DNA of 64,000 bases from contig NZ_JAJISD010000005.1 in NCBI RefSeq assembly GCF_020880995.1, positions 62,001 through 126,000 of the forward strand, given 5' to 3'. The notes beneath the pieces are model-generated. The model saw only the letters and a list, made by a program, of their open reading frames with translations, did not search any database and was not told the DNA's origin. The DNA is from Reyranella aquatilis. GTDB taxonomy: Bacteria; Pseudomonadota; Alphaproteobacteria; Reyranellales; Reyranellaceae. This document shows positions 25,999 to 33,303 of the stretch, in pieces. The position numbers and the translations under genes were made by a program. How positions within the stretch are numbered: the stretch's first letter is position 1; every line of letters starts with the position of its first letter.

Positions 25999-28956
25999 GT
26001 GGCAACAACCTACGACTCGGTCAGCGGTTCTACGTTCCTAGAGTTTACCGGTGCGGGGGTCGCCGACCAAAGCCAGACAGTCGTGCAGGCATACGGCTTC
26101 ACCACTACTGGAGAGTTCACAAGCTCAGACCCCGGAATCAATGTGGCGTTGGTCTTGCCACGCGCCAACGACCCGACCGCATTACTCGCTGGTGACTGGG
26201 GCAGCCGGCAAGCGTCACTGCAGGCGCTGAACGATACGAACTCCCTGTGGACCACCTACGGCGCTGACGTCGCGACGTACAACAATGCCGTCACGTTCAT
26301 CCAGAACACGCTTCTCTTGGATGTGCTTGCCAGCACGAACGACGGCACGCTGATCGATAACAGCAATTACATTTCGTCTGCCGGGTCCCGGACCATCTGG
26401 GTGGAGATCAACAGCCAGGCCGACTGGCAGGCCCTGTTTGGTCCCGACAGTACCCTCATGTATGCGCCTTACGTTGCCGGCCAGCAGTATGAGACCTGGT
26501 TCTGGGAAGGCTCTCTCTCGCTGCCCAGCGAATTGACGATCGCAGGCCTTTGGGTCGACGAGGAAGCGCGGCCGCAACCGTCCAACTTCGCGCCAGGCGT
26601 CACGGCTACTCTGATCGAGGGCTCGCAAAGTCCAGGTAATGCGGCAACGCAGCCACTCGAAGCCCCCCAGGTCGTTGGCGAGCGCTACAAATTTCCGCTG
26701 AACGGCGCCGATTACCAAACAGGAATGATCGGCCTGATCGAGCCCGGGATCGGCAGTTATATCACCGGTGATCCGACGGGCACTCAGTTCGAGACGCTGC
26801 TGACTGAGTATCTGACGACCATGGAAACCAGTGGAACTGGTACAGTATTTGTGCAGGGAATTGACGGTCAGAACTCCATCAGCAGCGAACGATCGCTGGA
26901 CGTTGGCATCACTGCAGCCGTCAATCCAAACAGCAGCATCGCTCTTTACAACGGATCGGGCCATGTCCCGGCCTCGACTGGCAATGCAAAGTCTTCCGTC
27001 TTTACGGCGGTACAGAACTCGATTTGGGGCACGGCGTCCAACCTTGTCGGCGATTCCGTTGGAGTAGCACCGGTCACCAGTAGCTCCTTTAGCGAGGCCC
27101 AGCGAGCGGCAAAGGACTCGTTGTTCTACAAGGCTTACTCTGAACTCTTTGTCGATGCCGCTCTGATGAACCAAACCACGCTCATTGCCCTCGGCGATGG
27201 CGGTTCCGGCGGCGAGATCGGAAACGGAGTGGTGAACGTCGATATAAACGCCACAAGTCCCTACAACATCTTGGTCGGAGGCACTTCGTTCTCTGACGTG
27301 GAGGCAGCATCGCAGGATGCGACGCTGAACGGCACCAATACCAATTTTACGCCCATCTATAACCTCGCGATGGCCGGCGACCCCGCGACCCTATGGCAAC
27401 TCATGAGTGGCGGGCTCACCCACCTGCCGAGCACCGCCAACACCGAAGAATGGTTGGTCGAGACCGTCTGGAACGAATACGAGACTGACGAGCAGACCTT
27501 TGTAGGCGGTAACGGTCAAGGTGGCAGGTCCTATGCGACCAACAATACCGGCGCCGGCGGCATGGACACTACGCGCGCCACCCCCTCCTATCAGGTCGAT
27601 TACGGCCTGACCTCGGCAATTTACGGCGCTCTCGGTCTTACGGGACGCGGTGTTCCCGACGTCGTGGCGCCAGCCGGCGGAAACCTGTTTTACGCGACGC
27701 CCGGTCCCGACATGACGCTCCCGCCTGTTGGTGAAGGTGGCACCAGCGCCGCGACCCCCCTGTGGGCGGGTCTGATCACGCAGATCAACTACGTGTTCAA
27801 CGATCAGGGCTTGTCCAACCTGGGCTACATGACCGACTTGCTATACCTCGCATCGGTCATTGCACCGGGGTCATTTAATGACGTGACAATCGGCAACAAC
27901 GTGTCGAGCTACTCGCTGACCGGCACTGACTATGGTGGCATCAATCCCACGGGATACGGTTACGAAGCGGCCGCAGGCTACGACCTGGCATCCGGTCTAG
28001 GGTCGCCCAACGGGCTTATACTCGCTCGGACTCTGTCCGAGATCGCTCACTCCCAGACCTATTTTAGCGGAACACCAGACGTTGTGGATGCGGCGCCTGG
28101 AGGCTGGACAAGCGGTACGACACAGACGCTGCTACTGCAGACTGTCGCAACCGCGGATGCGGCAGTAACGGTTGATGCCGGTGCTGCCTCCATCGACGCC
28201 AGCAGTGTTGCCCATGCTTCGTATGCGTGGACGAGCCAGCTCGCGCAGCAATCGCTACAGGCTGGTTTTGACGGCGACCTGCTGGCCCTATTCGACGGTC
28301 AATCACAAGGCTCCCTTACTCAGGCCGTTGTAGCCAACGGCGAGAGCTTGTCGATCACCTTCAATGGTAGCACGGCGGTCGCGGCGCAGGCCGGCATGAG
28401 CGCGTCGTTCGGCTTCGCCGACTTCTTCTCCGATGCCACCAACTCCGTACGCCTCGCGCAGGCAGTCGCGGTTGCGGAGACGGCGAACGCCGCCGATGAC
28501 ATCAACGTCGTGGTGCGCATGCGCCAAGTGGCGGGCGCCGACCTCTCGCTGATGCTCTACAAGGTCGACGACTACAACGGCACGATCGGCGGCCTTGCAC
28601 CGGACCAGGCGGGCTACGCCGCAGCCGCCGCAGGCCGCGCTTATGCGGTTCTGGGCGGCGGGACTACCATCGCCGGGCCTGGCGATGGCAATGCCGGGCA
28701 TGCGCAGATCACCGGCGTCGATGCCGGCGACCTGATCGCCATGCAGCTCACCAACGTCACCAACGGTGACACTTTCTGGGCCTTCAGTCAGGCAAACGAG
28801 ATCGTCGGCGGCGAGCATGTCGCCCATCTGTGGAACTACGGCGCCAACACATGGGGCTGGGAGGATCTGGCAGGTGGCGGTGACCGCGACTTCAACGACC
28901 TGATCGTCCAGCTCGACTTCACGAGCACTGCCGGTAGCGGGCTGCTTGTAACCTGA
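25999..28956 (+). CDS. S53 (sedolisin-like) serine-carboxyl peptidase with C-terminal DUF4114-like domain
   Basis: A 985-residue protein. The S53 triad is complete: Glu297 and Asp301 in ISSERSLDVG, oxyanion Asp400 in LGDGGSGG, and nucleophile Ser583 in GGTSAATPLWAG. An N-terminal prodomain-like region (to about 235) precedes the catalytic fold, which starts near APQVVGERYKFPLNGADYQT. The C-terminus (about 800-985) ends in WEDLAGGGDRDFNDLIVQLD, a DUF4114-type calcium-binding-like module often seen in proteins exported by type I secretion. No N-terminal signal peptide is present. The GTG start at 25999 follows GGGGG; a TTG at 25987 is possible. Codon use and GC are lower than in the cellulose genes, suggesting transfer. 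Confidence 0.85.
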   Translation: MATTYDSVSGSTFLEFTGAGVADQSQTVVQAYGFTTTGEFTSSDPGINVALVLPRANDPTALLAGDWGSRQASLQALNDTNSLWTTYGADVATYNNAVTFIQNTLLLDVLASTNDGTLIDNSNYISSAGSRTIWVEINSQADWQALFGPDSTLMYAPYVAGQQYETWFWEGSLSLPSELTIAGLWVDEEARPQPSNFAPGVTATLIEGSQSPGNAATQPLEAPQVVGERYKFPLNGADYQTGMIGLIEPGIGSYITGDPTGTQFETLLTEYLTTMETSGTGTVFVQGIDGQNSISSERSLDVGITAAVNPNSSIALYNGSGHVPASTGNAKSSVFTAVQNSIWGTASNLVGDSVGVAPVTSSSFSEAQRAAKDSLFYKAYSELFVDAALMNQTTLIALGDGGSGGEIGNGVVNVDINATSPYNILVGGTSFSDVEAASQDATLNGTNTNFTPIYNLAMAGDPATLWQLMSGGLTHLPSTANTEEWLVETVWNEYETDEQTFVGGNGQGGRSYATNNTGAGGMDTTRATPSYQVDYGLTSAIYGALGLTGRGVPDVVAPAGGNLFYATPGPDMTLPPVGEGGTSAATPLWAGLITQINYVFNDQGLSNLGYMTDLLYLASVIAPGSFNDVTIGNNVSSYSLTGTDYGGINPTGYGYEAAAGYDLASGLGSPNGLILARTLSEIAHSQTYFSGTPDVVDAAPGGWTSGTTQTLLLQTVATADAAVTVDAGAASIDASSVAHASYAWTSQLAQQSLQAGFDGDLLALFDGQSQGSLTQAVVANGESLSITFNGSTAVAAQAGMSASFGFADFFSDATNSVRLAQAVAVAETANAADDINVVVRMRQVAGADLSLMLYKVDDYNGTIGGLAPDQAGYAAAAAGRAYAVLGGGTTIAGPGDGNAGHAQITGVDAGDLIAMQLTNVTNGDTFWAFSQANEIVGGEHVAHLWNYGANTWGWEDLAGGGDRDFNDLIVQLDFTSTAGSGLLVT

Positions 28957-29334
28957 AACGGGACGAAACGGTGCGAGGCTGAAGGCCCTCCGCTGAGAAT
29001 GTCACGGCCCACGCCGTGCATGCGGCACGGCGGATGCTACCGCTGCAACGTCCGCAACCACCAGCGGCGGTTTCAAGAATGCGCCGCCCCTGTCAGGGCA
29101 GAAACCGGCGCGACCGAACATCGGCTGGCGGGCGCAGTCCGTCGAGACGGTCCGAAAAATGCCGTTCTCGAGGACGGAAGGCCAGACAGGCGACCTGGCG
29201 AGATCTTCGATGCACCTGATGACGGCGCGAAGAGAGAACGACAAGGCCCGGTCAGCATCCCACTTTCCAAGACAAACGTCCCGCCGTCAGAAAAAGTCTC
29301 TGGGACAGCCACTTACGAAGTGGAAAAAGAAGGA
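28957..29334. other. non-coding gap between the S53 gene and the tRNA fragment
   Basis: No reading frame with a plausible ribosome-binding site or recognisable product was found here. Short overlapping frames occur on both strands, as expected at this GC content. Confidence 0.5.
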
Positions 29335-29390
29335 TGGTACCCCCGGTCGGGCTCGAACCAACACTCCGTGAGGAACCTGATTTTGAGTCA
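29335..29390 (-). pseudogene. 3' half of a disrupted host tRNA-Leu(CAA)
   Basis: Read on the - strand, this starts in the anticodon loop (GACTCAAAA) and contains the 3' anticodon-stem strand TCAGG, a variable arm, a T-arm with the loop TTCGAGC, the 3' acceptor strand CGGGGGT and ACCA. The missing 5' half (GCCCCCG acceptor strand, D-arm, CCTGA anticodon-stem strand) lies 21.4 kb away at 50,761-50,799. CCTGA pairs perfectly with TCAGG, and the acceptor strands pair except for a G-U at 1:72. The sequence beyond the anticodon loop is not tRNA, so this half cannot make a tRNA. Confidence 0.88.
29381..29390. repeat. attachment-site core, left copy
   Basis: TTTTGAGTCA is identical to 50,761-50,770 and corresponds to the anticodon loop plus adjacent stem bases of tRNA-Leu(CAA). 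It marks the left end of the integrated element. Confidence 0.85.
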
Positions 29391-29446
29391 ACCGATGGCT
29401 ACTGTAACCATCTGAATTTCCTACACATTTCCGGCCCCCTTGGGTG

Positions 29447-29470
29447 ACTGTGTAAGAAACTGTGTAAATC
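29447..29470. repeat. putative integrase arm-type sites, left end
   Basis: Two tandem copies of ACTGTGTAA (29,447 and 29,460) lie 57 bases inside the left core. The same pair, with one base less between copies, occurs at 50,697-50,719 inside the right end. Paired short repeats inside both ends suit arm-binding sites of a tyrosine integrase. Confidence 0.5.
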
Positions 29471-29526
29471 TAGACCAAAAACAGGGTTCCTCCTAGGTAG
29501 TTTCTGGGCTGCGGTCCGGCCCATTT

Positions 29527-30153
29527 TCAGCGTGTTATCGGCACGATTTTCTTCAGCCTTCCCTTCATGTCTCGCTCTACAAAAGCCTCAACAATGGAGG
29601 CCGCGAAGATGTCCGGCGTAAACCCCGCCCTCAAGGCCCCGCCAACGCCCATGAAGCTGCGATAGCCCGTATCGGACAGGAACGGCCTGCTCTGCTCGAT
29701 CGCGTGAGCCGAGAAGCTGAGCCATGACATATGCGTCGCACCGATGCCGAACAGGCCATCCATTTCGATGCGTACCCGCATAGCCTTGTGCTGGATTTCG
29801 AAGGAACCGGATTGGCCCCACAGCGGAACGTTGCCCTCATCGGCACGGGTTAGCCGGTCCAACACACAGCCTGGAGCCTCGTCGTCCGCCAAGATTCCCG
29901 GATTGAACCCGTTGAGCTTGTAGGCAAGCTCATGTGCATCGCTGCGCAAACGCGTAACGGCGTCCACGTCACCCGCCTGCATCGCCGCATGATGGCGCTC
30001 GATGAGTGTCCGATAGTACGGAAGGGCGGCCTCCATGGAGTCCGGCAGGTGGGCATGTGCCTCCTCCTCCGTCCGTTGCCGGTTGATGGCTTTCGTCTCC
30101 GCCAGCAAAGAGGCGAAAGATAGCTGATTGATGTTTGATTCAGGTTTGCGCAT
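29527..30153 (-). CDS. conserved hypothetical protein of the mobile element
   Basis: A 208-residue protein starting MRKPESNINQLSFASLLAET. It has a predicted helical N-terminal half (about 30-85, with EEEAHAHLPDSMEAALPYYR) and a mixed C-terminal half containing FEIQHKAMRVRIEMDGLFGI and FMGVGGALRAGFTPDIFAAS. It has no signal peptide or membrane segment, and I recognise no named domain. The ATG at 30153 is preferred over a TTG three codons upstream. The start region lies in a 62-bp sequence that recurs at 36,058 and in decayed form near 38,721, so copies of the 5' end of this gene are scattered through the element. Function unknown; a role in element maintenance is only inferred from position. 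Confidence 0.7.
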   Translation of the reverse strand: MRKPESNINQLSFASLLAETKAINRQRTEEEAHAHLPDSMEAALPYYRTLIERHHAAMQAGDVDAVTRLRSDAHELAYKLNGFNPGILADDEAPGCVLDRLTRADEGNVPLWGQSGSFEIQHKAMRVRIEMDGLFGIGATHMSWLSFSAHAIEQSRPFLSDTGYRSFMGVGGALRAGFTPDIFAASIVEAFVERDMKGRLKKIVPITR

Positions 30154-30206
30154 GCAAACCAACTAGCCACGCGGCAATGAGCGGGGGTGATGCGTCAGGG
30201 CCGGAA
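30145..30206. repeat. leader repeat A (intact gene copy)
   Basis: This 62-bp sequence covers the start codon and upstream region of the 29,527-30,153 gene. It matches 36,058-36,119 at about 51 of 62 positions without gaps. A second shared block, GCTCGCCCAGGC followed by similar bases, occurs at 30,417 and again at about 36,168. Confidence 0.7.
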
Positions 30207-30283
30207 AGCGGTGGGTGGTGCGGGCCGGAGCGAAGCGACTACCCGGCCACCGCTTTCCGCCCGCAGGGCCTGGCCTTGACGCA
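30191..30283. repeat. nested inverted repeat
   Basis: TGCGTCA (30,191) pairs with TGACGCA (30,277), and inside it GGAAAGCGGTGG (30,203) pairs perfectly with CCACCGCTTTCC (30,247). The apex contains GGAGCGAAGCGACT. This would form a long hairpin in a gene-free stretch of about 390 bp. It could be an RNA structure, a single-strand replication or transfer signal, or an operator; nothing decides between these. Confidence 0.6.
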
Positions 30284-30543
30284 ACGGGGGCCGCAGGCCC
30301 CTCAATAAAAGGAGGGGGCCAGCCGTAGGCTGCCAACATCAAATGCGCGAGGGATCGTCACCCGAAGGGCGAAGACACCCCTCCCTCAATTTCCCGAGGG
30401 GTGGCTTCGTGAGGCCGCTCGCCCAGGCGGCCGAGTAGAGCCCGACCGGCACAGCCGGTCGCGCCAGAGGTTGATAGCCGATACCTCTTGATTGGTTGAG
30501 TGCTGATGGGCACGCTCGCGCAATTGGACGGGGAAGTCTGGCG

Positions 30544-32988
30544 ATGGGCAATTCGATTGAAAACAGCTATGAGCGGTTCACAAAGCTGCTGCCGGAGATT
30601 GAGACTGCTCTAGGCAACCAACCAAACGAAGCCGATACGCGCCTCAAGGTGCTCGACAGGGTGCTGTTCGAAGTCTTGGACTGGAAGCACGAAGCTGTGT
30701 TTACGGAGCCTGCGACACCTTCTGGCTTTATTGACTATCTCCTAACTGTCGGCGAGCGCCGCAACGCCCTGGTGATTGAGGCGAAGCGTTCCGGTTTTTT
30801 AGAACCGGCGACAAAAGGGGACGAGGTGATGCACGTTGCCCTTAGCGGGCCCGTTGTGAAGCCCCTTCGCGCGGGCATTGAGCAGGCCCTTCGGTATGCC
30901 ACGGAAAATGGCGTCCCAGTGGCCGTAGTCACTGACGGCAAGACTTGGCTGTTCTTCAAAGCATCCCGTACAGATGGGCAGGCCCCGATGAACGGAAAGG
31001 GTGTGCTTTTCCCCAATCTGAAAGCGGTGGCCAGCAACTTCGCCAAGTTCTCCGAACTGCTTAATGTTGGCGCCATTATCGATCGAAAGAACCTTGCGCA
31101 CCTTCATGAGGCAGAGGGGCTGATCGTTCCGGAGGCCGAGCAACAATACTTCGTCTTGAATCCAATCGACGCCTCTATGCGCCAGCGCGAGGCGCTGGCG
31201 AGTGACGCGGCACTTCTATTTGCCCAGTTCTTTTCCCGGCTCTCAAACGAAAAGGACCGGGAGATGCTTCGGGACTGTTTCGTCGAGACCGCCGAGAGTC
31301 GGAAGGCCGACTTTGAGCTTGAGAAGATCGTTCAGAGGGTACTCAATAACATCACAGCCTTAGACACAGGTCAAAGTACCGCGCTTCAAGCCGAACTTCA
31401 GCGCACACTTGAATCCAAGCGCTCGGAGACCGTCCTGCTAGTTGGTAACAATGGAGCGGGCAAATCGACATTCATTGATCGGTTTTTCGAGGACATCCTT
31501 CCCAGACGCTTGCGCGAGAAATGCGTCGTCGTTCGAGTGGATCTCGAAGAATATGACGGCGATCCAGAGCTCATCGTGTCCTGGATGAACGCCCAGCTTC
31601 GCGAACAACTAGAAATCGAGGTTTGCGCGAGCATGCCTCCGACTTACGACGAGCTCATGGGCGTCTTCTTTCAGGAGTATCAACGGTGGTCCGTAGGCTC
31701 CCGGAAGCATCTTTACGAGACGGACAAGATCAAGTTCAAGGATGAGTTCGGCAAGCATATGGAAGACCGGCGCGAGAAGAATCCCGGTGAGTATGTGCGC
31801 CTGCTTCTCGATTGGGCGGTCCGTGGCCACCAGAAACTTCCGTGCCTCGTATTCGACAATACCGATCAATTTCCTGCAGAAATCCAGGACAAGGTTTACC
31901 AGGCCGCGCATTCTTATGAGAGTGCCTCTGCCCTGTTCAATGTCGTGCCTATTACTGATCGAACAATTTGGAGACTGTCCAAAGCGGGCGCACTTCAGAG
32001 CTATTCGGCGCGCAATTTCTATCTTCCCGTTCCCGACGCGAAGGAGATCATTTCTCGGCGCGTCGATTTCCTGAAACGCAAAGTCGAGGAAGAACCTAGG
32101 GCAGCGAAGCTATACTTTTCCAGAAAAGGCTTTCAAGTCGAGGTCAATGACCTCGCCATTTTGGCGGACGCTGTTGGCAAGGTATTTGTCGAGAACGATT
32201 ACGTCACTAGGTTCATCGGGCGCTTGGGTAACTTCAATATTCGTCGCATGTTGAAGATCGCAGAGCGTATCTTCCTATCACCTGAATTGAAGATTGATGA
32301 CATCATCAAGTCGAGATTTGGCGGAGAAGACGTAACAGCAGATCGTCATCGCACCCACCGCGCCCTGATCAAGGGTGAGTATGACCGTTTCAGCGAAAGC
32401 GAGAACGAATACATCTCAAACTTATTTCAGACAAACCGCCAAAGACCTGGGCCACCGCTCCTCCCTTACTACATCCTCGCAATGCTGCGACAAAAGCTCA
32501 ACGCAGTGCGACCGGATGACGACAACATTGAGAACCAGCATTGGTTAGCAGAGGATCTGTGCCGATTGTTTGAGGGGTGTGGAGTCTCTGAAGACTTGGT
32601 TATGGCGGCTGTGGTTCGGCTCTATGACCGTCGGCTCATTGAGGCACTTGATCCAAATGCCAAGCAGTTGTCCCTCATGGACAAGGTAGCCATCAAAGAC
32701 AGCGGGCTCGCTCACCTCGAAATGTTTACTACGTCACCCGTCTACATAGAGCAGATGGCATTAGTTACAGGCTTGAATGAGATGTCCGCGCGAGATGAGA
32801 TCCGCCAATATCACAGAAGCAATAATTTTCCTGCGCTTCGCGACGAGTTCCTTCGGTATATTACCAAGATAGATAACAGTCGGCTGACAATTCCGACGCA
32901 TCAGTTGTATTCAGAAATCGCGAAGTCACGTCGGCTGTTTGATGGTCTCAAGGCACCCGGCCCGGCAAGGCGGAAGGCTTCCGCGTAG
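30544..32988 (+). CDS. PD-(D/E)XK nuclease fused to a P-loop NTPase, putative defence protein
   Basis: An 814-residue protein. The N-terminal domain (about 1-215) resembles the nuclease domain of type I restriction HsdR: Asp64 in GFIDYLL and Glu79-x-Lys81 in VIEAKRSG form a PD-(D/E)XK site, with VTDGKTWLFFKA downstream. A central P-loop NTPase follows, with GNNGAGKS at about 301-308 and Walker B CLVFDNTDQF near 435. A long C-terminal helical region of about 300 residues may be a sensor. The domain order recalls nuclease-STAND or KAP-type antiphage proteins, but I do not recognise a named system. The ATG follows GGGGAAG. It is convergent with the AAA_13 gene, 315 bp away. Confidence 0.75.
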   Translation: MGNSIENSYERFTKLLPEIETALGNQPNEADTRLKVLDRVLFEVLDWKHEAVFTEPATPSGFIDYLLTVGERRNALVIEAKRSGFLEPATKGDEVMHVALSGPVVKPLRAGIEQALRYATENGVPVAVVTDGKTWLFFKASRTDGQAPMNGKGVLFPNLKAVASNFAKFSELLNVGAIIDRKNLAHLHEAEGLIVPEAEQQYFVLNPIDASMRQREALASDAALLFAQFFSRLSNEKDREMLRDCFVETAESRKADFELEKIVQRVLNNITALDTGQSTALQAELQRTLESKRSETVLLVGNNGAGKSTFIDRFFEDILPRRLREKCVVVRVDLEEYDGDPELIVSWMNAQLREQLEIEVCASMPPTYDELMGVFFQEYQRWSVGSRKHLYETDKIKFKDEFGKHMEDRREKNPGEYVRLLLDWAVRGHQKLPCLVFDNTDQFPAEIQDKVYQAAHSYESASALFNVVPITDRTIWRLSKAGALQSYSARNFYLPVPDAKEIISRRVDFLKRKVEEEPRAAKLYFSRKGFQVEVNDLAILADAVGKVFVENDYVTRFIGRLGNFNIRRMLKIAERIFLSPELKIDDIIKSRFGGEDVTADRHRTHRALIKGEYDRFSESENEYISNLFQTNRQRPGPPLLPYYILAMLRQKLNAVRPDDDNIENQHWLAEDLCRLFEGCGVSEDLVMAAVVRLYDRRLIEALDPNAKQLSLMDKVAIKDSGLAHLEMFTTSPVYIEQMALVTGLNEMSARDEIRQYHRSNNFPALRDEFLRYITKIDNSRLTIPTHQLYSEIAKSRRLFDGLKAPGPARRKASA

Positions 32989-33303
32989 CTCAACCAGGAG
33001 AAGGTTTGCGTTTGGCGCAAGATGTTTGTTCAGCGTCCGTGAATGCCGAGGATCTAAGGCCGGCCACCTGCCAGACATCGAGGGATATCGAGAGTACTTA
33101 AGGATCACGTGCCAAGATCATCCGGGAGCGGGGATAACCTATATTGAGCTTTGCAAGCATGATGTCGCTACGTGTCTATTCTTGTCGAGCCTCACAGATC
33201 ATTCTTCGCACCCTTCCGCCTCGTCGCAGAACGTAACTCTCTGCCCACCGTGAAGAGAACTCGCAACCGACCGCACCACTGAATTACACCGGGTCCTGTT
33301 AAG
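32989..33303. other. non-coding gap between two convergent defence-type genes
   Basis: The 315-bp stretch between the two convergent stops shows no supported reading frame, no clear hairpin followed by a T-tract, and no repeat shared with other parts of the element. Confidence 0.5.
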
